Origin: Lachnospiraceae bacterium
Lineage (GTDB): Bacteria; Bacillota; Clostridia; Lachnospirales; Lachnospiraceae
NCBI GenBank assembly: GCA_021153325.1
Contig: JAGKTQ010000003.1
Coordinates: 73,406-137,405 of the forward strand
Direction: 5' to 3'
DNA length: 64,000 nucleotides
The stretch's first letter is position 1; every line of letters starts with the position of its first letter. Below the pieces are notes generated by a model that saw nothing but the letters and a program-made list of their open reading frames with translations, searched no databases and was not told the origin of the DNA. Shown piece after piece: positions 22,916-31,806 of the stretch. The position numbers and the translations under genes were made by a program.

Positions 22916-25606
22916 TTATTGTTGAGGAACTTGTTGCTGATCTTGCCATTGCTGCTGTTGTTCCTGCCATTGTTGCTGTTGGGCTGCAGCATGTCTTGCA
23001 TCCAGTTCTGCACGTTGTGCATCAATGAGTGAATAAGCATTTTCCTGCATGAAGAATTCAGCATTATGCGGACACATATTTGTAGTGGCAGCAGGAGTGG
23101 TCGTAGTAGTACCATCTGGATTTACGACGGTTGTAGTGGATCCGCTCTGTAAGGAACTATCTTCTACAGGAAGAAGTTCTAAAGTACCGCTGATCTTAAA
23201 CGGACATTCCTCACATGCCGGTAAATTAGAATATTCACATATCATACCCTGATAGTGTACATTACAGCTTTCCGTAGGTACTGTGCCCTCTGCAAAATAT
23301 TCTGTCTTTAGAGTACCATCACAAAGACCTGCTATTGGAAGTAGTCCGGAGCGGGAGCAGACAGTTGCCTGCACGATACCGGATGGTACGGTAAAGGATT
23401 CATAAGGTAAATCCTCGTGTATTTTTGCCATAACACTTTTCCAAAGCGTCTTAGCAAGGTTCTTTTCAGCAGAAGTTTTTAATTTCGTATTGTTATCATA
23501 GCCCGCCCATGTGGTCGCTGTGTAATATGGTGTATAACCTGCAAACCATACGTCGTTATAATCAGAAGTTGTTCCTGTTTTACCAGCGATAGCCATATTT
23601 CCAAAGTTAACAGAACCACCAGTACCGGAAGTAACTACATCTACCATAGCATCGGTAAGTAAAAATGCAGTTGTTTCTTTGATGACCTGTTTGGATTCCG
23701 GCTGCGTATTATCTAAAATGACATTTCCCTGCTGGTCTACGACTTTTGTATAAAGAGTCGGTTCAATATAAGTTCCACCATTTGCAATCGTGGCGTACGC
23801 GGCATTTAATTCAATATTTTTTACACCATTTGTAATACCACCAAGAGCAAGAGATTGTTGAATATCACTGTATACCTGATCACCGATCACTTTACTTTCT
23901 TCCAGAGTAGTGAAACCGAAGTTTATGAGGTAATCATAGCCAAGCTGTGGAGTGATCCAAGTTAATGTCTTTACGGCAAGGATATTCATGGAATCCCGAA
24001 TACCATCACGAAGAGAGCAGAGTCCACGGTATTCCTCGCCATACCAGTTACGAACGCCAGTACCATTTGCATAATTAAATGGTGCATCGTTAATAACAGT
24101 TGCTAACGTAAGTCCTGCACTATCAAATGCTGGTGCATATGCGGCTACGATTTTGAAAGTAGAACCCGGCTGACGTACCGTATCGGTTGCACGGTTCAAA
24201 GTACGGCTTCCTTCTTTGGCACCACGTCCACCGATCATTGCCACTACATAACCAGTACTTTGATCTTCTACAGTCAAAGAAACCTGTGGCTGAGGAGTCA
24301 GGGAAATGGTTTCTGCATATGCTTCATCCCCTGCATCGCAGACAGCAACTTTGTATGCTTCAATATCTGCATAAGCATCTTCCTGTGAAGTATAAAGTAA
24401 GTTATAGTTTGGATTATCATGTTCCTGCCAGTAGGATTTGAACATTTCCGTACTGTAATTTACATATGATCCATCGGAAGTCAATACAGTAAGCTCATAG
24501 TTTAAAAGCCATTTTGTATCATCCGGATAATTTTCCTCATTGGTAAATACCTCATCACAGATTGCCTGAATAGCAGGGTCCTGTGTAGAGTAGATCTTTA
24601 AACCACCACTATAAAGTAAGGTGTAAGCTTGTGTTTCATTGTAGCCTGCTTTTTCTACTAGATCATTTAATACTTGTTCGGTCAGAGCATCTACGAAATA
24701 GGAGTTCGTTGTACTGTCGCCTACTTCTGCATTGACAGTTTGAATACGTTCGTAAACATCATCTGCCATTGCTTCATCATATTCTGCCTGAGTGATATAT
24801 CCCTGTTCTAACATATTTCCTAATACTTTTTCACGTCTTTCCGCATTGTCATCCGGATGCGTGATCGGGTTATATTTGGACGGATTCTGTGTGATACTTG
24901 CGATAACAGCACATTCTGACAATGTCAGTTCGTTTACGGATTTATTGAAATATCGTAAAGAGGCTGCCTGCACACCCAAAGTATTCTGTCCTAAGTTGAT
25001 CGTGTTCATGTAATCACAAAGAATCGTATCTTTGTCCGTTGTTTTTTCCAGTTCCAGTGCAAGATACTGTTCCTGAATCTTACGTTTTATTTTATCGAGG
25101 AAGGAATCCTCATTGACCCAGTCTGTAAAGACACTGTTCTTTAAAAGCTGCTGCGTGATCGTACTGGCACCTTCTGAAAAGTTTCCGGTAGTGACTCCTT
25201 TTACACCAGCACGGATAATACCTTTAATATCAATACCACTATGTTCATAAAAACGTTCATCCTCAATGGCAACGAATGCATGTGCCAAATCCTCAGGGAT
25301 CATATCCATGGAAACCGGAATACGGTTTGAATTGGTTGCAACCAGTTTCGCAATCTGATTGCCTTCAATGTCATAGACAAAGGTAGAGAATTTGGTAGGA
25401 GAGACATCCATATCGGAAATATCCGGTGCAGTTGCGATAATTCCTCGGAATACACCGATTCCAGCGGAAACACCGATGATACCTCCTGCAATAATAAATA
25501 TTAATACCACCTTTAAACAGATTAGTATGAATTTTTTGCTCCATTTTACAGACTTAGAATTCAGTGCCTGTTGTTTTTCCTTGACACCTTTTTTTCCATA
25601 ATTCAT
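22916..25606 (-). CDS. class A penicillin-binding protein (PBP1A type)
   Basis: A bifunctional cell-wall synthase of 896 residues. It has a membrane helix (about 26-52), a glycosyltransferase family 51 domain (FVAIEDERFYEHSGID and GASTITQQLLKN) and a transpeptidase domain with RQPGSTFKI (active Ser), SMN and KTGT motifs. An insertion of about 100 residues lies before the transpeptidase core. A Cys-rich stretch (CEYSNLPACEECP) and a Thr- and Gln-rich tail ending in repeated QQQQWQ units close the protein. It is monocistronic, with an extended -10 (TGGTATAAT, minus strand, near 25682-25690). Confidence 0.93.
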   Translation of the reverse strand: MNYGKKGVKEKQQALNSKSVKWSKKFILICLKVVLIFIIAGGIIGVSAGIGVFRGIIATAPDISDMDVSPTKFSTFVYDIEGNQIAKLVATNSNRIPVSMDMIPEDLAHAFVAIEDERFYEHSGIDIKGIIRAGVKGVTTGNFSEGASTITQQLLKNSVFTDWVNEDSFLDKIKRKIQEQYLALELEKTTDKDTILCDYMNTINLGQNTLGVQAASLRYFNKSVNELTLSECAVIASITQNPSKYNPITHPDDNAERREKVLGNMLEQGYITQAEYDEAMADDVYERIQTVNAEVGDSTTNSYFVDALTEQVLNDLVEKAGYNETQAYTLLYSGGLKIYSTQDPAIQAICDEVFTNEENYPDDTKWLLNYELTVLTSDGSYVNYSTEMFKSYWQEHDNPNYNLLYTSQEDAYADIEAYKVAVCDAGDEAYAETISLTPQPQVSLTVEDQSTGYVVAMIGGRGAKEGSRTLNRATDTVRQPGSTFKIVAAYAPAFDSAGLTLATVINDAPFNYANGTGVRNWYGEEYRGLCSLRDGIRDSMNILAVKTLTWITPQLGYDYLINFGFTTLEESKVIGDQVYSDIQQSLALGGITNGVKNIELNAAYATIANGGTYIEPTLYTKVVDQQGNVILDNTQPESKQVIKETTAFLLTDAMVDVVTSGTGGSVNFGNMAIAGKTGTTSDYNDVWFAGYTPYYTATTWAGYDNNTKLKTSAEKNLAKTLWKSVMAKIHEDLPYESFTVPSGIVQATVCSRSGLLPIAGLCDGTLKTEYFAEGTVPTESCNVHYQGMICEYSNLPACEECPFKISGTLELLPVEDSSLQSGSTTTVVNPDGTTTTTPAATTNMCPHNAEFFMQENAYSLIDAQRAELDARHAAAQQQQWQEQQQQWQDQQQVPQQ

Positions 25607-25681
25607 GTTTATAAAACCATACCTTTCTTTATAGCCTTCATGATTGTTAATAAACGAATGCTTTTAGGCATTCTGCATTTC

Positions 25682-25690
25682 ATTATACCA
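25682..25690 (-). promoter_or_regulatory. extended -10 promoter of the PBP gene
   Basis: On the minus strand TGGTATAAT gives a TG-N-TATAAT extended -10; no good -35 is at 17 bases. The leader would be about 70 bases long. Confidence 0.5.
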
Positions 25691-25868
25691 AATAAAATCA
25701 GGTAAATAAAGGTTTTTCTTCTATATTAAGAATTGTTCACAATTTCTTTTGCTTTTATTCGGTTTATGTTAATATAGAAAGGGAGCTGAAAACAGCATAA
25801 TCTCTTATGTTGAGAGCAGCACCTGACAAAGTGTCAAAAGAAAATGTTATGAAAAGGTTTAAGATTTT

Positions 25869-26519
25869 ATGGATAAAGAAAAAGAGATTTTGGAAGAGTA
25901 TAGAATATTATTAGAAGGAGGAGAAGGAGAGATCGTTGAAAAAAAATCCCGTTTTATCGCAACGATCCGTCCGGTCGATTCCGAGGAAGAAGCAGTCTCT
26001 TTTATAGAAGAAATGAAAAAGAAATATTGGGATGCACGACATAACTGCTCGGCATTTGTGGTAGGACCGCGTGCGGAGCTTACAAGATGCAGTGATGATG
26101 GAGAACCGAGCGGAACTGCCGGCAGACCAATGTTAGAGGTGCTCTTAGGAGAAGAAATCCGTAATGTGGCAGTTGTTGTTACAAGGTATTTTGGTGGAAC
26201 GCTTTTAGGAACGGGTGGTCTTGTGCGTGCCTACACGCAGGCGGTCAAAGAGGGATTGAAAAATAGTAAGACTGCGGTTATGCGTTATGGAACCGTGCTT
26301 GATCTGCATACAGATTATAATGGGGTAGGCAAAATTTTATATCTGTTGGAAAAGCAAGGGTTAAAGGTAGAAGATTCAGAATATGGAGAAGCAGTCAGGC
26401 TGACAGTGACCGTGCCATTTGCTAAAAGAGAGGCATTGGAAAAAGAAGTCGTGCAGGCAACAGCCGGAAAGTGTCAAATTGAAAAAAAAGGCGAGAGTTT
26501 TTTCGTTGACAAGGATTAA
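25869..26519 (+). CDS. YigZ/IMPACT family protein
   Basis: The 216-residue protein matches the YigZ family: an N-terminal UPF0029 (IMPACT) domain with KKSRFIATIRPV, ARHNCSAFVVG, SDDGEPSGTAGRPM and VVVTRYFGGTLLGTGGLVRAY, then a DUF1949 ferredoxin-like domain. Related proteins touch translation control and ribosome-bound factors, but the bacterial role is not settled. It lies upstream of mgtE, with a short gap that holds a small reading frame. Confidence 0.88.
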   Translation: MDKEKEILEEYRILLEGGEGEIVEKKSRFIATIRPVDSEEEAVSFIEEMKKKYWDARHNCSAFVVGPRAELTRCSDDGEPSGTAGRPMLEVLLGEEIRNVAVVVTRYFGGTLLGTGGLVRAYTQAVKEGLKNSKTAVMRYGTVLDLHTDYNGVGKILYLLEKQGLKVEDSEYGEAVRLTVTVPFAKREALEKEVVQATAGKCQIEKKGESFFVDKD

Positions 26520-26572
26520 GTGGTTTAGTATATTTTTAGTTGGTAAATACTTCTTGAAAGGTGGTGGTTTTT

Positions 26573-26677
26573 ATGGAACATAGTAGTAAATCATATAGTA
26601 CTGATGGCCCTCTTCCTGGGCGGCAGATCATAAAAATCACAACTGAACAAGGAGAAAAGCGATGGATGAAATTTTAG
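26573..26677 (+). CDS. possible upstream ORF overlapping the start of mgtE
   Basis: ATG 26573 with GAAAGGTGG about 8 bases before it opens a frame of 34 codons (MEHSSKSYSTDGPLPGRQI...) that ends at TAG 26675-26677, 13-15 bases inside mgtE, in another frame. Its position recalls leader peptides before Mg2+ transporters. I do not recognise the peptide, and it may be chance. Confidence 0.35.
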   Translation: MEHSSKSYSTDGPLPGRQIIKITTEQGEKRWMKF

Positions 26678-27996
26678 AGTTATTAGGGAAAAAGCAGTAT
26701 ACAAATTTGAGACAGCATCTTGCTGAAATGAACCACGCAGATATCGCTGTAATTATGGAAGAACTGCCAAAAGAAGAAATGTTGAAAGTATTTCGTATTC
26801 TGCCAAAAGATATGGCAGCAGATGTTTTTTCTTATTTGGAAGTGGAGAGCCAGCAGTTCATTATTACATCTTTATCTGATAAAGAAGCAGCGAATATTAT
26901 TGATAATCTGATGGCGGATGATGCGACGGATTTTTTGGAAGAGATGCCAGCTAACGTAGTAAAGAAGCTGCTTGCCAATGCAAATCCTGAAACAAGAAGG
27001 GATATCAATCATCTTCTGCGCTATCCGGAAGACAGCGCGGGAAGTATTATGACCGTGGAATATGTAGACTTAAAAGAAAGTCTTACGGTAGCAGAAGCAA
27101 TAGAACGTATTCGTAATGTGGGTCTTGATAGTGAAACGATCAATATCTGTTATGTGTTAGATGGTCAGAGGACTTTAGTGGGAACGGTAGCACTTCGCTA
27201 TTTACTGCTCAGTCCTCCGGAAGAGCTGATAGGGGATATTATGCATGAGCATGTCATTTCCCTTCATACACTTATGGATCAGGAAGAGGTTGCCAGACAA
27301 TTTAAAAAATACGACTTTACAGCGATGCCTGTCGTGGATAATGAAAATCGTCTGGTAGGTATCATTACGGTCGATGACGTTGTGGATATTATGGAAGAAG
27401 AAGCAACGGAAGATATCGAAAAGATGGCTGCTATCGTGCCATCCGATAAGCCGTATATGAAAACCGGAGTTTGGGAAACATACAAAAAAAGAATACCGTG
27501 GCTATTGTTATTAATGATATCTGCCACTTTTACCGGAAAGATCATTTCTTCTTTTGAGGAGGCATTAAGTGCCTGCGTTGTTTTGACAGCGTATATTCCG
27601 ATGTTAATGGATACAGGCGGTAATGCAGGTGGACAGGCGAGTGTTACGATCATTCGTGGTCTTTCCTTAAATGAGATAGAATTTAAAGATATGTTCCGTA
27701 TTATATGGAAAGAAGTACGGGTTGCTGTTGTGTGTGGCATCACACTGGGAGTCGCCAATTTTGCCAAATTATTGTTGATGGATCATTTGTCAGTCACCGT
27801 AGCACTTGTGATCTGTACGACTTTGATAGCAACGGTCTTTATTGCTAAAATAGTTGGTTGTACACTGCCGATGTTTGCTAAGAAGATCGGCTGGGACCCA
27901 GCAGTTATGGCAAGTCCATTTATCACAACGATCGTGGACGCATTGTCCTTGATGATCTATTTCCAGATTGCGACACGTGTGCTGGGAATAGGGTAG
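26662..27996 (+). CDS. mgtE: magnesium transporter MgtE
   Basis: A Mg2+ channel of 444 residues with the full MgtE layout: an N-terminal superhelical domain (about residues 5-120; MEELPKEEMLKVFRILPKDMAADVFSYL), two CBS domains (about 130-250; GIITVDDVVDIMEEEATEDIEKMA at the plug-helix side), and five membrane helices (about 280-444) with PMLMDTGGNAGGQAS, the ion-path motif. The cytoplasmic domains sense Mg2+ and close the pore. AAGGAG is 7 bases before ATG 26662. The start overlaps a possible upstream ORF. Confidence 0.94.
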   Translation: MDEILELLGKKQYTNLRQHLAEMNHADIAVIMEELPKEEMLKVFRILPKDMAADVFSYLEVESQQFIITSLSDKEAANIIDNLMADDATDFLEEMPANVVKKLLANANPETRRDINHLLRYPEDSAGSIMTVEYVDLKESLTVAEAIERIRNVGLDSETINICYVLDGQRTLVGTVALRYLLLSPPEELIGDIMHEHVISLHTLMDQEEVARQFKKYDFTAMPVVDNENRLVGIITVDDVVDIMEEEATEDIEKMAAIVPSDKPYMKTGVWETYKKRIPWLLLLMISATFTGKIISSFEEALSACVVLTAYIPMLMDTGGNAGGQASVTIIRGLSLNEIEFKDMFRIIWKEVRVAVVCGITLGVANFAKLLLMDHLSVTVALVICTTLIATVFIAKIVGCTLPMFAKKIGWDPAVMASPFITTIVDALSLMIYFQIATRVLGIG

Positions 27997-28046
27997 AAGA
28001 GGTTAACAGTGCCCCTCATGCTCTACAAGACCTAATTTCAAATATA

Positions 28047-28086
28047 CAAAAAGATGCCGTCCCCAAAGACGGCATCTTATCATTTT
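28047..28086. terminator. bidirectional terminator between mgtE and typA
   Basis: AAGATGCCGTC (28051-28061) pairs with GACGGCATCTT (28068-28078), with A- and T-rich flanks for both converging genes. Confidence 0.88.
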
Positions 28087-29911
28087 ATTTCATATTCGCA
28101 CGTTTTCTCATAGTCGGATCTAAGATTTTCTTACGGATTCTAAGTGCCTCAGGAGTTACCTCTAATAGCTCATCCGTATCAATAAATTCCAAAGCCTGTT
28201 CCAAACTTAATACTTTAGGTGGTGTTAAGCGGAGTGCTTCATCTGCGCTGGAAGAACGGGTATTGGTAAGCTGTTTCTTCTTACATACGTTCAATTCAAT
28301 ATCTTCGCCACGTCCATTTTGTCCAATGACCATACCAGAATATACCTTTTCACCAGGTCCGATAAAGAGAGTACCACGTTCCTGTGCATTGTAAAGACCA
28401 TAAGTGATCGCTTCCCCTGCTTCAAAAGCAATAAGAGAACCCTGTTTACGGTATTGAATATCTCCCTTGTAAGGACCGTAACCGTCAAAAATCGTATTAA
28501 TGATACCATTTCCCTTTGTATCAGTCATGAATTCACCACGATAACCGATAAGTCCTCTGGAAGGAATGGAGAATTCCAATCTTGTGTAACCGCCGGAAGC
28601 AGAACCCATACTGCGAAGTTCGCCTTTTCTCTGACTTAATTTTTCAATAACACTACCGGAAAATTCGTCAGGAACATCAATATAAGCAAGTTCCATCGGT
28701 TCTGTCTTATTCCCGTTTTCATCAGTATGGTACAGAACTTCTGCTTTACTTACTGCAAATTCATAACCTTCGCGACGCATGTTTTCGATCAGGACAGATA
28801 AATGCAATTCCCCACGCCCGGAAACCTTATAGCTTTCGGTGCTTTCCGTTTCTTCTACGCGTAAAGATACGTCGGTATTTAATTCGCGGAAAAGTCTGTC
28901 ACGCAGATGACGGCTCGTTACATATTTGCCTTCCTGACCTGCAAGAGGAGAGTCGTTTACGAGGAAATGCATAGCAATCGTCGGCTCGGAAATTTTCTGG
29001 AATGGAATTGGTACAGGATTTTCTGGGGAGCAGAGAGTATCACCAATGTGAATATCTGCAATACCGGAAATAGCAACGATAGAACCGATACCGGCTTCTT
29101 TTACCTCTACTTTATTTAATCCGTCAAATTCATATAATTTAGAAATTTTAACTTTCTTTTGTTTATCTGGTTCGTGATGGTTCACAATGACTACTTCCTG
29201 ATTTACTTTTACAGAACCATTGTCTACCTTTCCGACACCGATACGTCCAACATATTCATTGTAATCAATAGTACTGATCAATACCTGTGTACCGGCTTCT
29301 GGATCTCCTTCCGGTGCAGGAATATAATTAACGATCGTTTCAAATAAAGGCTCCATATTTGTACCCGGTTCGTCCGGATCAAGAGAAGCAATACCTGCTT
29401 TGGCAGAAGCAAAAACGAAAGGACAGTCTAATTGTTCCTCGCTGGCATCCAGATCAAGGAAAAGCTCTAATACTTCATCAATGACTTCGTTAGGACGTGC
29501 TTCCGGTCTGTCGATTTTGTTAATGCAGACAATAACAGGAAGCTTTAATTCCAATGCTTTTCTAAGAACGAATTTTGTCTGAGGCATAGCGCCTTCAAAA
29601 GCATCGACAACAAGAATAACACCATTTACCATTTTCAATACACGTTCTACTTCACCACCAAAATCGGCATGACCAGGAGTATCGATAATGTTAATCTTTG
29701 TATTCTTGTACATAACTGCAGTATTTTTGGAAAGGATAGTGATACCACGTTCTCTTTCGATATCGTTGGAGTCCATGACACGTTCTGCAACTTCCTGATT
29801 ATCTCTAAAAACACCGCTCTGTTTTAATAATTCATCTACCAATGTTGTTTTACCATGGTCAACATGAGCAATGATAGCTATATTTCTTACATCTTCTCTT
29901 GCCTGTTTCAT
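28085..29911 (-). CDS. typA: ribosome-associated GTPase TypA/BipA
   Basis: A translational GTPase of 608 residues. The G domain has IIAHVDHGKTTL (G1), DTPGHADFGGEV (G3) and CINKIDRP (G4), followed by EF-G-like domains II, III and V and the BipA-specific C-terminal domain. It binds ribosomes and helps 50S assembly and stress adaptation. ATG 29911 starts the conserved VRNIAIIAHVDHGKT region closely; the longer frame upstream lacks similarity. Minus-strand GAGAGAGG lies 11 bases before it. The promoter is at 29980-30008. Confidence 0.95.
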   Translation of the reverse strand: MKQAREDVRNIAIIAHVDHGKTTLVDELLKQSGVFRDNQEVAERVMDSNDIERERGITILSKNTAVMYKNTKINIIDTPGHADFGGEVERVLKMVNGVILVVDAFEGAMPQTKFVLRKALELKLPVIVCINKIDRPEARPNEVIDEVLELFLDLDASEEQLDCPFVFASAKAGIASLDPDEPGTNMEPLFETIVNYIPAPEGDPEAGTQVLISTIDYNEYVGRIGVGKVDNGSVKVNQEVVIVNHHEPDKQKKVKISKLYEFDGLNKVEVKEAGIGSIVAISGIADIHIGDTLCSPENPVPIPFQKISEPTIAMHFLVNDSPLAGQEGKYVTSRHLRDRLFRELNTDVSLRVEETESTESYKVSGRGELHLSVLIENMRREGYEFAVSKAEVLYHTDENGNKTEPMELAYIDVPDEFSGSVIEKLSQRKGELRSMGSASGGYTRLEFSIPSRGLIGYRGEFMTDTKGNGIINTIFDGYGPYKGDIQYRKQGSLIAFEAGEAITYGLYNAQERGTLFIGPGEKVYSGMVIGQNGRGEDIELNVCKKKQLTNTRSSSADEALRLTPPKVLSLEQALEFIDTDELLEVTPEALRIRKKILDPTMRKRANMK

Positions 29912-29979
29912 AAATTGTTGTACCTCTCTCTCGACTAAAAAACTCTCACTAAAATAGAACTGCTTTCTCAAACTGGTAT

Positions 29980-30008
29980 AGTATATCACTATATTAAGGA
30001 AGTTTCAA
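29980..30008 (-). promoter_or_regulatory. sigma-A promoter of typA
   Basis: On the minus strand TTGAAA (30008-30003), 17 bases, TATACT (29985-29980). It leaves a leader of about 60 bases. Confidence 0.65.
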
Positions 30009-30189
30009 TTCACAAATATTATGGAAAGAAAGAGAAAATTTAAGGATTTTCTAACATTTTTCATAAAAGATTGTCTTCAAAAGGCGAAAAAAGTTAAGCG
30101 ATATTTTAACGTTCTAAATGGCTGAAAATATGATATATATATATTACATCACAGGAAAAAATTCTTAAGGTGTAAGAAGGGAGAACAGG

Positions 30190-30819
30190 ATGATAGATAA
30201 AGTCATTGAAAACAACCAGGTAACGATTATGGGAACTATTGTAAGTGGTTATCAGTTCAGCCATGAAATTTTCGGGGAGAATTTCTATATGGTAGATGTA
30301 CAGGTACCACGCCTAAGCGATTCGGCAGATATCATTCCGATTATGATTTCAGAGAGAATTGTAGATGTAGAAATGAATGCAGTTGGCATGAATGTGATCA
30401 TCAATGGACAATTCCGATCTTATAATCGCCATGAATCAAAGAAAAACAGGCTGCTTTTATCCGTATTCGCAAGAGATATCGAATTTGTGGATGAAGTGTT
30501 GGAGAATGAAAAGACCAATCAGATTTATTTGGACGGATACATATGTAAGCCGCCTGTTTACAGAAAAACTCCTTTGGGAAGGGAGATTACAGATTTGCTT
30601 TTGGCATCAAACAGGCCTTATGGAAAGTCTGATTATATTCCATGTATTTGCTGGGGACGAAATGCTCGTTACGCCAGCAGCTTTGAAGTAGGAATGCGTT
30701 GTATGATCTGGGGAAGAATACAAAGCAGGGAATACATGAAAAAGCTTGGAGAGGAAGAGTTGGAAAAAAGAATTGCATACGAGGTTTCTGTCAGCAAATT
30801 AGAGCTTTTTGAGGAATAA
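30190..30819 (+). CDS. SSB-like protein with two OB folds
   Basis: The 209-residue protein appears to hold two single-strand-binding OB folds. The first covers about residues 5-105 (VTIMGTIVSGYQFSHE...FRSYN); the second covers about 110-205 (IYLDGYICKPPVYRKTPLGREITDLLLASNR...DYIPCICWGRNA), close to the SSB consensus. It lacks the acidic SSB tail ending in DIPF, so it is not the main replicative SSB. A role in DNA metabolism or competence is possible. It is monocistronic, with GAAGGGAG before the ATG. Confidence 0.75.
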   Translation: MIDKVIENNQVTIMGTIVSGYQFSHEIFGENFYMVDVQVPRLSDSADIIPIMISERIVDVEMNAVGMNVIINGQFRSYNRHESKKNRLLLSVFARDIEFVDEVLENEKTNQIYLDGYICKPPVYRKTPLGREITDLLLASNRPYGKSDYIPCICWGRNARYASSFEVGMRCMIWGRIQSREYMKKLGEEELEKRIAYEVSVSKLELFEE

Positions 30820-30854
30820 TCACGAAAAAGTGCAAGGGGAATGTTTAAAATCTG

Positions 30855-30883
30855 TTGAAAATAACACAAACATATGCTATGCT
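30855..30883 (+). promoter_or_regulatory. sigma-A promoter of the adenosyltransferase gene
   Basis: TTGAAA (30855-30860), 17 bases, TATGCT (30878-30883). The leader of about 60 bases carries no B12-box that I can see. Confidence 0.65.
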
Positions 30884-30949
30884 AGGGATTAGTTATAAAC
30901 CTTACAAGCTGGAAGCCGCAAAGGTGAATTGGCAGTGTGGAGGAATGAT

Positions 30950-31444
30950 ATGAATAAAGGGATGATACAAATTTATACAGGTGACGGACATGGCAAATCA
31001 CCTGCAGCTCTCGGAAGAGCAGTTCAGGCTGCTGTACAGGGAGATAATGTTGTAATTATTCAATTCTTAAAGGGAAAAGGTCTTGAAGAGTCTGATTTCT
31101 TAAGAAGACTGGAACCTGAAATAAAGTTATTCCGTTTTGAAAAATCAGATGAGAACTTTTCAGAACTGCCTGACGAGCGGAAAAAAGAGGAGATACAAAA
31201 TATTAAGAACGGTATGAATTTTGCCAAAAAAGTTCTTTCTACCGATGAATGTAATCTTCTCATTTTAGATGAAGTGTTAGGCCTGATAGAAAAAGAAATC
31301 ATTACCGTAGATGAATTAAAAAATGTTTTGGAGTGCCGTTCAGAGAATACGGATGTGATTCTTACGGGGATTACATTAAATGATGAGTTATGTATTCTTG
31401 CAGATGAAGTTTCCAAAATAGAAACTGTAAAATTCAAATGCTAG
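30950..31444 (+). CDS. cob(I)yrinic acid a,c-diamide adenosyltransferase (CobA/BtuR type)
   Basis: Adds the 5'-deoxyadenosyl group to corrinoids, completing coenzyme B12. The 164-residue protein begins with the family's P-loop (YTGDGHGKSPAALGRAVQAA) and has VVIIQFLKGK and LLILDEVLGLIEK in the expected order. The P-loop has SP where most CobA proteins have ST or TT, a mild change. ATG 30950 is chosen since TGGAGGA stands 7 bases before it; a TTG 21 bases upstream also opens the frame. No other B12 gene is adjacent. Confidence 0.85.
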   Translation: MNKGMIQIYTGDGHGKSPAALGRAVQAAVQGDNVVIIQFLKGKGLEESDFLRRLEPEIKLFRFEKSDENFSELPDERKKEEIQNIKNGMNFAKKVLSTDECNLLILDEVLGLIEKEIITVDELKNVLECRSENTDVILTGITLNDELCILADEVSKIETVKFKC

Positions 31445-31491
31445 TAACAGACGCAAGTAGCGTCACGAAACAAGTAAATAAAGTGAAGAAT

Positions 31492-31549
31492 AAAATAATC
31501 ATAGCAGATACGCGTTGACATAGAGAAACAGTAGTGCTATGATTATTTT
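31492..31549. promoter_or_regulatory. perfect 15-bp inverted repeat enclosing the dapA promoter
   Basis: AAAATAATCATAGCA (31492-31506) is exactly inverted at 31535-31549 with 28 bases between. The -35 TTGACA (31515-31520) lies in the spacer and the -10 TATGAT (31538-31543) in the right arm, 17 bases apart. As RNA from the upstream gene the repeat could act as a terminator; as DNA it could be an operator. Confidence 0.75.
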
Positions 31550-31551
31550 GT

Positions 31552-31722
31552 TGGATAGAGGTTGCATGATTCAAGAGTAACTTTTCGGATGCGGCAGGCG
31601 CAGGAGAAGAAAAGTGAAAGGGGAAAATGCCGAAAGAAGGAGTCGCCTGTCAGGCTTTATCTTGGGGATGCAGTGAACAACTGTATAACTGTCATCTTTT
31701 AAGTAGATGGGGCGCTATCATG
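31552..31722 (+). ncRNA. lysine riboswitch (L box) of dapA-dapB
   Basis: The aptamer is closed by GATAG (31554-31558) and CTATC (31715-31719). Between them are L-box landmarks: AGGTTGCAT, AAGAGTAAC, GAAAGGGGAAAATGCCGAAAG and a GGGGCGCTATC end. The dapA promoter predicts a start near 31550, right at its 5' edge, and a terminator hairpin follows at 31737. In this family lysine binding favours termination, so the diaminopimelate/lysine genes are shut when lysine is ample. The 363-base gap before dapA is fully explained by the promoter repeat, this aptamer and the terminator. Confidence 0.93.
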
Positions 31723-31736
31723 GATGAAAAATTCTG

Positions 31737-31771
31737 AGGTCGGCGTGCATATCTGCAAGCCGACCTTTTTT
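31737..31771 (+). terminator. terminator of the lysine riboswitch expression platform
   Basis: AGGTCGGC (31737-31744) pairs with GCCGACCT (31759-31766) and is followed by a T run, just before the dapA SD. Confidence 0.88.
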
Positions 31772-31806
31772 GAAGAACCCAGAACCTAATATTAAGGAGG
31801 AAAAAT

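Noticed and set aside
30884..30949. Cobalamin riboswitch before the adenosyltransferase gene
   Set aside because: The leader is only about 60 bases and has no B12-box; far too short for the aptamer.
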